NCBI GenBank assembly: GCA_033439685.1
Contig: JAUEDM010000001.1
Span: forward strand, 1,054,001 to 1,118,000
Origin: Apodospora peruviana
Lineage: Eukaryota > Ascomycota > Sordariomycetes > Sordariales > Lasiosphaeriaceae
Length of the DNA stretch: 64,000 nt
Reading direction: 5' to 3'
Below the pieces are notes generated by a model that made no database searches, was not told where the DNA came from, and saw nothing but the letters and a program-made list of their open reading frames with translations. The position numbers were made by a program, and so were the translations under genes. Shown here piece by piece: positions 1 to 10,565 of the stretch. Position 1 is the first letter of the stretch, and every line of letters starts with the position of its first letter.

Positions 1-653
1 CGCTAAGGACAGCTCCTCACGTAGTCCGCTATTCGTCGCCTATCTTCCCTGGGTATTTTGACTGTTTGGCTAGTATTAGTACGATACGTATGTAAAATAG
101 GTATGCAGGTAGGATTTCACGCGTAAAAGTACTGAGAAGAGCCTATCGTCATCTAGTGCAAGGGGCTTGGATATCTACCGGCCCGGCTACGGATGGGTAG
201 GTAGTATACCTAACCACGTGGCCAGACTGAATTATGTCGAGATAGGGGTTAACACAAGACGAAAATCGGCCCATTCATTATGAACTCGGTACCAATGAGC
301 CTGCTTCTTCGGGGGAGAACCGGTATTTCCTTATGGGGCCGGCAAAAGATCGGTACATGGAGAAGCCTTGCATCGTGGTATATTGATATTGTACCAGCTC
401 TAGTATCACAATTGCCTACGCCAGAACCTATCACAAACCGTACAAGACCAAGTAAGCCAAGAGGATCTGAGTTAATCTTTCGCTGTAATAATCGCTTTCT
501 CTCCTCTTACCAGTGTCTCTGTGTCTCTCGCTGATAATCTCCATAAAGAAGACTACGGGTGCATCCATGCTGCCAGCGGAAACTAGAGACAAAATATCTA
601 TTATACATGGTACATAATGCAAACCACCAACTTGCCACCATTCCCTTCCATGT
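1..653. other. Intergenic, downstream of RPT1
   Basis: No gene is supported here. Short ORFs on both strands overlap each other and show no recognisable family. The right part is presumably the RPT1 3' untranslated region. TAGGTA-type words, common in spacers across this window, occur near positions 60-215. Confidence 0.5.
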
Positions 654-2157
654 CTAGTTGTACTGTGCGTACGCCGCAGTGGAGTTGAACTTGAGATTGC
701 CCTTGATGACCTTGTCAACCGCGCTGAGGAAGTCCTTCTCAGACGCCACCTTCCTCCTCGCGCGGATGGCGAACATGCCGGCCTCGGTGCACACGCTGCG
801 CAGCTCAGCGCCCGTGGCGTTGGGGCACAACCGCGATATCAGCTCCCATCGGATATCGCGCTCGACGGACATGCTCTTGGCGTGGATGCGGAGGATGTTG
901 GCGCGGCCCTCGAGATCGGGGAGTGAAAACTCGATCTTGCGGTCGATTCTTCCGGGACGCATCAGGGCCGGGTCCAAGGTGGAAGGTCTGTTGGTGGCGA
1001 ACATGACCTTGATGTTTCCACGGGCGTCGAAGCCATCCAGCTGGGTGATGAGCTCTAGCATGGTTCTCTGGACTTCGTTGTCGCCGCCTGCGCCGTCATC
1101 GAAGCGAGCACCGCCGATAGCGTCGATCTCATCGAAGAAGATAATGCAGGCTTTCTTTGTTCTCGCCATTTCGAATAGTTCGCGGACCATTCTGGCGCCC
1201 TCTCCGACGTACTTCTGAACCAGTTCGGAGCCGATGACACGAATAAATGTGGCGTCTGTGCGGTTAGCCACCGCACGCGCACAGAGCGTCTTGCCGGTGC
1301 CGGGCGGGCCGTAGAGAAGAGCACCCTTAGGCGGATCGATTCCGAGAGTGACGAAGCGCTCCGGGGAGAGCAGCGGCATCTCGACGACCTCGCGCAGCTT
1401 CTCGACCTGCTCCTTGCAGCCGCCAACGTCGCCATATGTGACATCGGGCTTCTCCTCTACCGTCATCATAGTGACGCTCGCATCGATTTTGGGCGGGAGC
1501 GGAAGGAGAATCTGGTACTTGTTCCTATCAACGCCAACACGCATTCCCTCCTCGATATCCGTTGGGCTGACGCGTTCGCCGAGCTGGACGACAAACTTGG
1601 CAATTTGCTTCACGTTGATGACATACTTGCTCTTGGACTCGTCCTTCTCGTCGGGAATAATTTTCGTGCACCGCGCTACCTGGAGCGGTTGTTCTTCGGA
1701 CATTCGTTGACGGTCGGCGGCGATATCCCAGAGATGAGGCGGCGCGAGGCCAGTGTCTGATTCCTGTCGACAAACAAGGTGGGTTAGCGAGTCGCCTTCC
1801 TCCTGTGGCATGCTTCCAAAATACCTTGACTCCAATCTTCTCGTCCACGCTTTGCTGCTTCTCCTTTATTTGCTGTTCGAGCTTCTTGATTGCAGCACCG
1901 TAGGGCGCGGCGCCGTATGTCTTGAGAACCTGGATGTCTCTTCAAGATGTTAGCTATGCCGCGACCGGGTAGCGCTTGCGGGAGCAGGGTGGCCTACTCA
2001 TCGGAAAGCGGTGTAATCTTCTTCTCTTCTACCTCGTCGTCGGCAAATTCTTTCCTGTACTTCTCCCAGCTTTGACCTGTGGCAGAAGGCTACTAGGGGT
2101 TAGCATGTCGGGCAGAGAGAGAGAGGTGGTTCAGAGGTATTGGGCATTGCATACCAT
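654..2157 (-). CDS. RPT1: 26S proteasome regulatory ATPase subunit Rpt1
   Basis: This encodes one of six AAA+ ATPases in the base ring of the 19S regulatory particle, which unfolds ubiquitylated substrates and feeds them to the 20S core. Exons on the minus strand are 2157-2155, 2089-1998, 1939-1825 and 1763-654, giving 439 aa. All junctions keep frame. The N-terminus has a charged coiled-coil region (about residues 10-65), then ESDTGLAPPHLWD, the OB-domain, Walker A GPPGTGKT near residue 222, Walker B IIFFDEID near 277, a pore-loop KYVGEGARMVREL, and a C-terminal AYAQYN tail. These match Rpt1 rather than Rpt2-6. The first exon as modelled carries only the start codon. This is inferred because ATG followed directly by GTATGC is the nearest start, with acceptor TAG at 2092-2090 giving the N-terminus MPSATGQSWEKY. 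The gene is divergent to CCT4. The family is certain; only the start exon is inferred. Confidence 0.95.
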
Positions 2158-2741
2158 GATGACGGCAAGCGGGAGTGCAGAATCCCGGTCCTTGTAATTC
2201 TGGAATTATTGTTCGGACTGCAAAAAATGAATGCGTTCTTGCTATAATTCGGTCGCCTTATTGTTGTTGTGCGATGAGGATGGCGTTCGTGGAGAGGGTG
2301 GGTAGGCGTAATAGTGTTGCGAGTCTGGTGCTGAATTGGTTGGAGAGAGCGAAGCTGGCTCCGTAATCCATGCGCTGCCTGGCTGCGTTGGACTCTGGCG
2401 GCCAGAAGCTCAAGCTGCTCTGCTGCGAGGCTGAAAGATCACTAGTCCAAAAAAGGCTAGATCCAAATAATCAGTGGCAGCGTAGTGAGCGCGAGCCACT
2501 TACAGGTCCCGCCACAGAGCGCGTAGCGGGAAGCTTGGAGATGGAAGAACCTCAGCAGCCGACAAAAAATTCCAGGCCCGCTTTGGAAGTATTGGGCAAC
2601 CTGAAAGTGAGAGCTTTGGAGCCTGCAATCTGCAATCCGCAATAACAGACAACCCACGGAACAAACGTCGCATTATCTCGATACACGTCGCCTTGTTGTC
2701 AAACTCGTCTCTACATAACAAAATTTTCACAAGTTTTCAAA
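2158..2741. promoter_or_regulatory. Shared divergent promoter of RPT1 and CCT4
   Basis: These 584 bp separate the inferred start codons of two divergent proteostasis genes, so both promoters must lie here or overlap into the genes. I found no exact match to the yeast proteasome element (GGTGGCAAA). A 37-codon ATG-to-stop reading frame on the minus strand (2369-2256) would be an upstream ORF if RPT1 transcription starts far enough away. No other coding signal is supported. Confidence 0.55.
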
Positions 2742-4525
2742 ATGGCCACTGCCGCGCTACCCAGCGTATCTGGAGGAAATGCGACTTTCCGGGTACGTTT
2801 ATAAGGGGTTGCTGGTGATGTCGTGAGCCTACCGAGCTTTCGCTGATACTCGAACAGGACAAGGAGAAGCCGGTGGCCGTCCGGTCTGCCAATATCGTCG
2901 CCGCTAGAGGTATGCGCCCGTCACTAGTCACATGCCATTCTCGTCCTCGAGGTGCTAACGCGGAGTGCCTCCAGCTGTCGCCGATGCGATCAGAACCTCT
3001 CTCGGCCCGCGGGGTATGGACAAGATGATTCGGAGTGGCAAGGGCGAGACCATAATCACCAACGATGGAAGTACAATGTTGAAGAGCATGTCGGTTCTGC
3101 ATCCCACAGCCAAGATGCTCGTCCAGCTCTCCAATGCCCAGGACATCGAAGCAGGAGACGGCACAACCTCGGTCGTCGTCATCTGCGGCAGCTTGCTCGG
3201 TGCTGCCGACAGGTTATTGGGCAAGGGCATCCACCCTTCAGTCATTTCCGAATCTTTCCAGAGAGCTGCCGCCGCCGCAGTAAAGGTCCTTCACGACATG
3301 TCGCACCCCATCGCCCTCACAGACACCTCCGCTCTCCTCCAAGCTGCCAATACCTCCCTCTCGTCCAAGATCGTGTCTCAATACTCGAACCTCCTGGGCC
3401 CCATGGCCGTCAACGCGGTTACCAAGACGATAGACCTAAAGACCGCGGATAACGTGGATCTCAAAAACATCCGTATTATCAAGAAAGTGGGCGGCACGAT
3501 CGAGGACAGCGAGTTGGTCGATGGCCTCGTCCTGACTCAGCCGGTTATCAAGAGCGCGGGAGGTCCCGTTAGAATAGAGAAGGCGAGAATCGGCCTGATC
3601 CAATTCCAGCTCAGCCCGCCGAAGCCAGATGTACGTGCTCCTTGTCCGATTATTTATGACTCCTTTTCTAACGTTCCTAAAGATGGAGAACACAATCTCG
3701 GTGAACGACTATCGGCAGATGGATAAGATCGTTAAGGAGGAACGCATGTACCTCCTCAACATGGTGAAGAAGATCAAGAAGGCCAAGTGCAACGTTCTCT
3801 TCATTCAAAAGTCCATCCTGCGGGACGCCGTCAACGACCTTTCACTGCACTTCCTCCAACGGCTGGGCATTCTCGCCGTCAAGGACATCGAGCGCGATGA
3901 GGTCGAGTTTATCTGCAAATCCACCGGCTGCAAGCCCATTGCAGACATTGACAGCTTTACCGAGGACAAGCTGGGCTCGGCCGACATTGTCGAGGAAGTC
4001 CAGAGCTCAGGTAGCCGCATGGTCAAGGTGATGGGCACGAAGTCGGCTGGCAAGACCATTTCAGTTGTCGTCCGCGGCGCCAACAGCCTCATTCTGGACG
4101 AGGCGGAACGCTCTTTGCACGACGCGCTCTGCGTGGTACGATGCTTGGTCAAAAAGAAGGCCCTCATCGCCGGTGGTGGTGCGCCCGAGATCGAGATTGC
4201 CGCGCAGCTGAGCCGGCAGGCCCGCGAGCTGACTGGCACCGAAGCAATCTGCTGGAAGTCCTTTGCTGACGCCATGGAGGTTATCCCTACAACGCTGGCC
4301 GAGAACGCTGGCCTTAACAGCATAAAGGTTGTGACCGATCTCCGCCACCGCCACGAGATGGGTGAGAAGAACGCTGGCGTCAGTATCAAGAGCGGTGGCG
4401 TCAACTCCAACATTGTCAAGGAGAATGTGCTGCAACCCCTACTTGTTAGCACCAGCGCAATTGAACTGGCGGCCGAGACGGTGAAAATGATTTTGCGCAT
4501 TGATGATATTGCTCTGAGCAGGTAA
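2742..4525 (+). CDS. CCT4: T-complex protein 1 subunit delta (CCT4)
   Basis: This is a subunit of the cytosolic group II chaperonin TRiC/CCT, which folds actin, tubulin and WD-repeat proteins with ATP. Exons are 2742-2792, 2858-2909, 2975-3630 and 3683-4525, giving 533 aa, the usual length for the family. Nucleotide-binding motifs are visible: LGPRGMDK at residues 44-51, NDGST at 64-68, GDGTTS at 95-100 and GGGAPE near 417-422. The ending LRIDDIALSR and the stretch GVNSNIVKENVLQP are typical of the delta subunit. The three introns are 65, 65 and 52 bp, and the second has a GCTAAC branch site. The first ATG in frame after a long upstream gap is taken as the start. Divergent from RPT1. Confidence 0.96.
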
Positions 4526-4980
4526 AGGACCGAGCGAGGTGGCTAGGATGGGAGGAACGTCCTCCTGGGTGAAATAGGGGCGGGTAATGAGATCAGTATG
4601 GAATACAACTAGATGATGATGAGTGCTTTCATTTTAGAGACACCCATCTCGGGAGAGTATAACGAGTTCGAGGCTCACGAAAAGAGAGGGAGGCTTCGGG
4701 TTCTCCAATCTTATGTATACCCAGAAATGACTGCTAGTAAAAATCGATTATATCCTGCATGCGGAGCACATGTTTGATGTTAAAATGTTAACATCAGCTT
4801 CCTTTGAAGAAGCGCTGTTGGACTGCACCCGGTGGCTTACTATGGCAAAATATGATATCAAGGTTCGGCGCCTGAACAGCAAGTTCGAATACTGTACACG
4901 AGAAAACCATCGCCTTGCCCCCGTTGCTGGGCTAGTTCTAAAGTTTTTCCAAACAAACAAACTACACCCTTCATTACTAG
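4526..4980. other. Intergenic, CCT4 3' flank
   Basis: This is AT-rich sequence between the CCT4 stop codon and the end of the pogo-like transposon remnant. Short ORFs occur on both strands from 4748 and run into the transposon end. None resembles a known protein, and no gene is supported. Confidence 0.5.
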
Positions 4981-5700
4981 TACTGTATAACGTGGTCCAC
5001 AAGCATGCCGCGCACCCAAGCATGCCACGCACTTTTCCACAACCACACAATAAAAAACATTAATTGCACCACTACAACAACTACAATATACTGAAACTAT
5101 TCGGAATTATATACATCAGACATTTCCACACCTTCTTGACACGTGCGCGCATTGTGCCCAGGCTTCCACACTTGCTACAACGCCGTAGAGCCGTCTGTGT
5201 TCTGGTCCGCCGACTACCATTTTCACGCGTTTCACCCTCTACTTGTTCCTGCACCTCTTTCTGGGCTAATATATCATTTCCATCTCTTACAGTAAGTGAT
5301 CCTCCAAGTCGCACACGTGTTTTTTTGGCCCTCGGACGTTTGCTAAGCGCCTCATTTGCCTTTCGGAGGGTACGGTTCTCAGCGACTAGGAGGGTAACCG
5401 AGTGCGTCAATGCCTGCGTCCCTTTCGCAAGCTGATCGACAGCAGTAAGAATTGGTGTTGACGAGCTTTCCTGGTGACGGGCAATCTGATTTTTGATGAA
5501 TTCGGATTGTGAGACAGCCTCTGTTGGGTTCTGTGGTGTCTGGGAGACCCAAGGATCAGCGGCTGTGGAGGGGGGACCAGTCGGTATTGGCGTCCGTAAC
5601 TTGACATCCAGCTTGGATATTACAGCCTCAGGGTCGAAAGGGATTAGACCTGCACCTCTGAAACCTCCCTTGATATTGCTATACGGAATCCCCTGACTAG
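4981..5700 (-). mobile_element. 5'-truncated pogo/Fot1-like DNA transposon
   Basis: This is the 3' part of a Tc1/mariner-superfamily (pogo/Fot1) element. The transposase C-terminus is read on the minus strand. The outer end lies at a TA at 4981-4982, followed by CTGTATAACGTGGTCCACA, which I take as the terminal repeat. Just inside it, a 15-bp motif AAGCATGCCRCGCAC occurs twice in tandem (about 5002-5032). No matching inverted terminal repeat was found on the other side, and homology to transposase stops near 5690, so the 5' half including the catalytic domain is missing. The left boundary is better supported than the right. Confidence 0.7.
5081..5700 (-). pseudogene. C-terminal fragment of pogo/Fot1-type transposase
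   Basis: Read on the minus strand, the open frame contains NIKGGFRGAGLIPFDPEAV, PWVSQTPQNPTEA, QLAKGTQALTHSVTLLVAEN, LRKANEALSKRPRAKKTRV and LGGSLTVRDGNDIL. This is the conserved C-terminal tail found after the DDE domain of many fungal pogo-family transposases. The tail normally ends in a CCHC-like zinc knuckle. Here the matching region is CSKCGSLGTMRARVKKVWKC, with no histidine at the expected place, which suggests decay. The DDE catalytic domain is absent. Sequence upstream of about 5690 (MERSVGETTL...) shares the open frame but not the family resemblance, so it is not counted as transposase. Confidence 0.8.
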
Positions 5701-6634
5701 CAAACATGAAAAAAGGCAAAACCTTCCATCCCATCCATGAATCCATCAATCGTATCCACCCATTGCCGCGCACAGTCCAACAGGCAACTCTACATAATGT
5801 CGTTTCTCCCACACTCCTTTCCATTTTCTTATTGTTTTTTTTTTCCTTATGTCGACAATACTTCAGTGAGCGCCCCCACCACTACCACCACATCCCACCA
5901 AACAGATCAGATCACTAACGACCCAAACAGGAGAATCATTTCTATAGTAGTCGTCCTCTTTTGTGTTCCCTAAAGGAGCCACAGATCCCACCCGGGTTGA
6001 TGACCTTCTCTTCATATCCTCGACGCCCCTACAGTGAGCTCCCTTTCAATTCTCGATCTGCCTGCAAAGGTGGCGGTTTCGCAAGAGACTGTATAGAGAG
6101 TAGCGATGATCTGTACCCCGTCCTTGGGGTCTTGCCTTTGTGGCGCTCGGACGGGGTGGGTGTCGACGGAAGTCTGACCGGCATTTTTTTATTGCGATCT
6201 TGGGTCATTTTTCCTCCTCGTTTGTCTCTCCGGAAAGGAAGTGGAGAGGGATTGGTGGCTTGGGACGTGAAGAAGGGATGGGCTTACTTGGTGATGTCTT
6301 GCGGATTAGTTGGGATTGAAAAATCTGCGGACAGAGGTGGTGATCACCCGACTCAGTTGGTTGAAGTGGGTGGATGTGTCACCAAGTGGTGAACTGACCA
6401 ACGCCAGTCAACTTTCAAAGTTCATCATTATCATCATTACCTACCCCGTATAATAGCAAGTAACTTCTAACAACTCACCTGAGCAACATTAATCCCTTGA
6501 CATAACCACCACGATTAACACCAGTAATAACGAACAACCTTGGCATCATAGTAACAAACACCTGCAACGCTCGCCACGCCACAATTATAAATCACAAGAA
6601 CTTAATCTTAATCACCCTTATTTTCATCAATCCC
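5701..6634. other. Intergenic between transposon remnant and tyrosinase
   Basis: A 143-codon plus-strand frame (5961-6392) and a 51-codon minus-strand frame starting MPVRLPSTPTPS (about 6189-6034) lie here. Neither resembles a known family nor has convincing splice context. The 3' untranslated region of the tyrosinase gene must lie at the right end. No gene is supported. Confidence 0.45.
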
Positions 6635-8973
6635 CTACCTCATCTCAAACTGCACCTCCACCCTCCCCCAGACCGGCAACTCCTCCTCACTCTCCGGCGC
6701 TTGCACCTCGGCACTAACAATCCTCACCCCAAACCTCTCCAGCCTTCTCAGCTCAACGTCATTCACTATCCTCCCGCCAGCCGTAATAACTCTCTTCTTC
6801 AGATTCCGTCTCAAATACTTCCCCACGTCTCTCGGATTTAGGCTTTCCAACTCGCCCCTAGCTACCTTGTCCACGAGCTTTGCCGTCAATGGTACAGTAC
6901 CAGATATGTCCAGGAGATTATTCGCTTCCTCGTGCACGCTGCTGCTGAAGCCCGTATCTGCAAACGACGGTGCAGCAAAGACACCCATGGTACCGACGTG
7001 ATTCGACGCGAAGGGCCACTCCTCTGGATCTGCCGGTATGCCCTCATCTCGGCCGAGAAATAGGTAGATGGAAAATGGCCCATTGAGAGCTTGTTTCTTG
7101 ACGTAGATGTTGGCGATCCACTCGAGGTAGCGATTTCCGTTGAAGATGACGATGTTCTTGGCCGTGGTTCCTTGTCCTGAGATTATTGACGTTGTGGTAT
7201 TCCCCGTATCAGGGAGAACAGTACCAAGCATGATAGACTCATCAGACAAAATGTCTGCTTCTCGGCTCCTGCTTTTCGTTCCCTTCCGATTGTTTTTCTC
7301 GTGCCCAGCCTGTGTTTTCCTCGCCTCCGTCTCCTTAATAAACAGCCCTGCCGGGCTCGAACCACCATACAGACGATTAATCGCTTTCCTCACCCGGCCA
7401 ACTGTTGATACTCTTGCCAATATACTGCTGACAGTTTCCACTCCAGCTCCACCGCTCGAATCTCCAACCAGTTCGGGATATGTATATCCAAACTGAGTAT
7501 GGTCGCGGACGGTATCTGATGTCCAGAAGGTCCCATCATCGCTAGCAAAGAACGGTGTTAGGGCCGTCGTACTGTCCTGGACCTGGCCTCTCGCTGTAGT
7601 GTAAGAAGGTAGCGCCGCTTTTTGCGGCGTGACCCAGGAATCTGGGTACAGTGCTTGCCAGATGGCAAAGATGCGGTCGACGTTGCAGTGATGCAGGAAG
7701 AAAATGGGGTCAAATGCTGAGTAGGGGATGTAGGCCATATGACCGCCTAGCGCGTTCGGCTGCCCACGTCCGCCGCCGCCTGCTAGATTATGTACCGTAT
7801 CGTGAAGTGATTCCAGAGAGTCATAAGCCGCATCGTTGAGTAAGGGTATCCATGCATTGTTGCTGAATGTGCTGTAGTTTGCATAATTGGATAAAAGATT
7901 GTAGAGCCGTTGCCCAAGTGAATCGGAGTTCATGTCAAAATTCAGCGCCACCAAGGAGTTGTTCGACATTGCATTGGTGTCGTTGGTAGTAGGGCTCCTG
8001 AGAGTCCATTGCCAGTAATTCCACTATTCACATCTCGTTAGAAGGTACACACCATATCGCACCACGACTTACTCACCGGAGCTTGTCTCATGGCGGTAGA
8101 GTTCAGGGGCTTGAAGCCATAAGCAAACAGCGGGTTCGCAATCCTTTGGACTCCGGCCGGGCCGTCAGTATCGACCCAGGGGCTACCGCCAACGCTCAGG
8201 GGTAGCACACTCTGCCCAGAGGGCGCGGCAGAAGCCCAATCCCAGTACGGAATGCGGAATCTGTTGGCGGCTGCCTGATAACGCTGCCTCAACGGGCCGG
8301 CGGGCCACGCAGAAGCGATAGTCTGAACTACTCCAGACAAGACTTGCTGGCAGCACATGTCAGCTTGCCTAGTATTGCATCTTGACCAAAGCATACCAAC
8401 ACTGATGCTGTGATACATACCTCGTAGAGCGCCAGGTAAGGCCGATGCCAAGTCGGGAACAAGACTGAGGAATGAGTGCAATAGCCTGTATCCTCGCTTC
8501 CCGGAGTCGGTCCAACCCCAGCCCAAGTCTTGTGCGGTATACCGTGTATCCCTGAGTTCCAAACTCGGTCAGTCATCAAGCCACCACGTGTGAACACAAG
8601 TTTCTGGAGGACCTAACAGAGAGCACGAACCTGTGATCCCATACCAACTCGTCGGGTCGGACTGGTTGACCCATTGCATGGAACTCAATCCCAAGATATA
8701 CAGCGTCCACACGTCCTGGTCGAGCTGCAGTTGCCTTATCTCCTGTCTCAGCTGGATGGTCCCGTCGATTTCCCCTCTCACCACCAACGGTACCTTCTGT
8801 TCCGCCCCAGACCACCTCAACTGGCGTTTTGCCAATTGCTCGCCGATGTCGAACCCATAGTCATAGGCTGTGTATTGACCGATAGCGGGAAGTGGTGCCA
8901 GCAGTAGTAATACGGCTGTGGGCACGAGCAGGGCCGCGGTAAGATGACGAGCGGGCGCCGAGAGAAATGCCAT
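6635..8973 (-). CDS. Secreted tyrosinase (type-3 copper phenol oxidase)
   Basis: Tyrosinase oxidises monophenols to diphenols and o-quinones, feeding melanin formation or protein cross-linking. Minus-strand exons are 8973-8631, 8551-8421, 8346-8077 and 8023-6635, giving 710 aa with every phase consistent. The N-terminus is a signal peptide (hydrophobic LLVPTAVLLLLAPLPAIG). The CuA site is IHGIPHKTW (H117), GYCTHSSVLFPTWHRPY (H141, H150). The CTH motif is the one that forms the Cys-His thioether in Neurospora tyrosinase. The CuB site is SLHDTVH (H322, H326) plus DPIFFLHHCNVDR near 355-365. A YTYPE tyrosine motif and a long C-terminal domain (LFLGRDEGIPADPEEWPF) follow, as in ascomycete proenzymes whose C-terminal lid is cut off. 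The signal peptide suggests extracellular or wall-located activity. Substrate cannot be told from sequence. Confidence 0.93.
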
Positions 8974-10565
8974 CCCAATCTCCTTCTCTCAGATTGTCTC
9001 TTGTGTTCCCTATCCTGTATCACTCTCTTGAAGTGTACCAGAGATAAGATGAGAGGTTACTTTCCCAAGAGAGAGAACTGACCCATCAAACAGCAGCAGG
9101 CTGCTCGAAAGTGACAAAGAGAGAATGCTGAGTGAACAACGAGTAATCGAAATGCCGGGAGGATACCGGTAAGCGTGGGTACCAAGGAAGTTAAGGCCTG
9201 GCTTGATTGTAACAGTGGCACCGAAAGAAAGGACGGCCCGTTCGGGAGATGGAAGGCCAGCCGGCACCGAGAGAACTGAGTAACGATGGTCGTGGACGGT
9301 TGTGTGTCCGCGTGTGTAAGAGAGATACGCCCAGAGCAGCTTGCACAAGGAGCCGGAGAAAAGGATAGCCGTCCAAAGAACAAGAAAGCCTGCCCAGAAG
9401 GAGTTGGCGGTTGGATGGAGAAAGAGAAAAAGAGAGGCGGAGGGAAGGAGGAACTTAGAAGAGAGAGACTAATATTCAGACGAGAGAAAGGTCTTTCATA
9501 TTCGCGTCAGGTCAAGCCAAGTCGGGTCAGATCAGGTAGTACGCGACAGTAGTCAATACTGTGGGCAGTGGCAGTCGAAGGAAGCAAACTGCAGAGAAGA
9601 ACCAGGAAGTGGTAGCCGCAGCAGTTCAACGCAAACAGACAAAGCAAGCATGCATTGGATGTCCTGGGACCGTGGAACAGGCACCGTTTGTTGGGCACCT
9701 CAAGGACTGTTCCGAGGTCGGGTTTTGGCAATCGCTGAGAGGAAGGCATTATTCTCATCGAGGCCATCTCAAGTTCTCAACCGGTGGTCCAAGGCAGGTA
9801 CGCCCGGGCAATTCAAGGTTAGTGATGGTCGGTGAACCAAACAGATGGTCGCCCCTTCCACCACAGCCAAGAGGGAATGGAGAGTCAGAGAGCAGGCCAT
9901 CTCCCGGTAAATGCCGGGACATAAAAAAGGATCAAGCAACGTCTTCTTAAGACCTAGTTACACAACAACCTGGAAGTCCTTAGCAGAGATTGCGGTAGAT
10001 TTGCTCCGCTCACTTCTTGCACAATACACTGGCACAACATGCAGATCCCAGGCGCCCTGAGAGTAGCGTGGAGATGGATGTACGACAAAAGTACGCGTAA
10101 AGAGACGTCGGATGGCGGTCGACTCCATGAGACATGGCAGAATGTTTTCTCGTCAGACTGCGGATTATTCCATGATCCAGGTATTGGGCCGATCCCAGAT
10201 CCATGCCCGGAGACACAAACGAGATAGGATGGCCCAATGCACAAAGCCGCATTCACAAAAGTTATACCAAGGCAAACAGCACGAAGCGAGAGCTCCTTAG
10301 ATTCCTGTACAACTTTGTTTTGAGCAGCAACAGTACACTTGGTCCCTTCTATTAGCAGTATCATATCAGGGAGACCGATATCTCTCGCAGTAGACCCAGG
10401 ATGTTATGTTAAACGCGGCATTTTGAGGGAAATGGACCCAAACTCCTTCACTTTTCCTACATATTTACCTAACTATGCTATGAGAGACGGAAACCCAGCA
10501 AAACCATGTACCAAACCAACCAAGCAGCAAAATGAAACATCTAACTTTCCATCGTTCATCATCCC
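8974..10565. other. Intergenic: tyrosinase 5' flank and RPA135 3' flank
   Basis: This is about 1.6 kb between the tyrosinase start codon and the RPA135 stop codon. It holds purine-rich GAGA/GGAAA tracts near 9400-9500 and several unsupported ORFs, the longest of 129 codons at 9561-9950 (plus). None resembles a family. The length of upstream space would fit a regulated tyrosinase promoter, but I recognise no specific site. Confidence 0.45.

Noticed and set aside
5961..6392. 143-codon plus-strand ORF between transposon remnant and tyrosinase
   Set aside because: No family resemblance, no splice context, and a competing minus-strand frame. Codon pattern looks like non-coding DNA.
9561..9950. 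129-codon plus-strand ORF upstream of the tyrosinase
   Set aside because: Composition is dominated by charged low-complexity words from purine-rich DNA. No recognisable motif.
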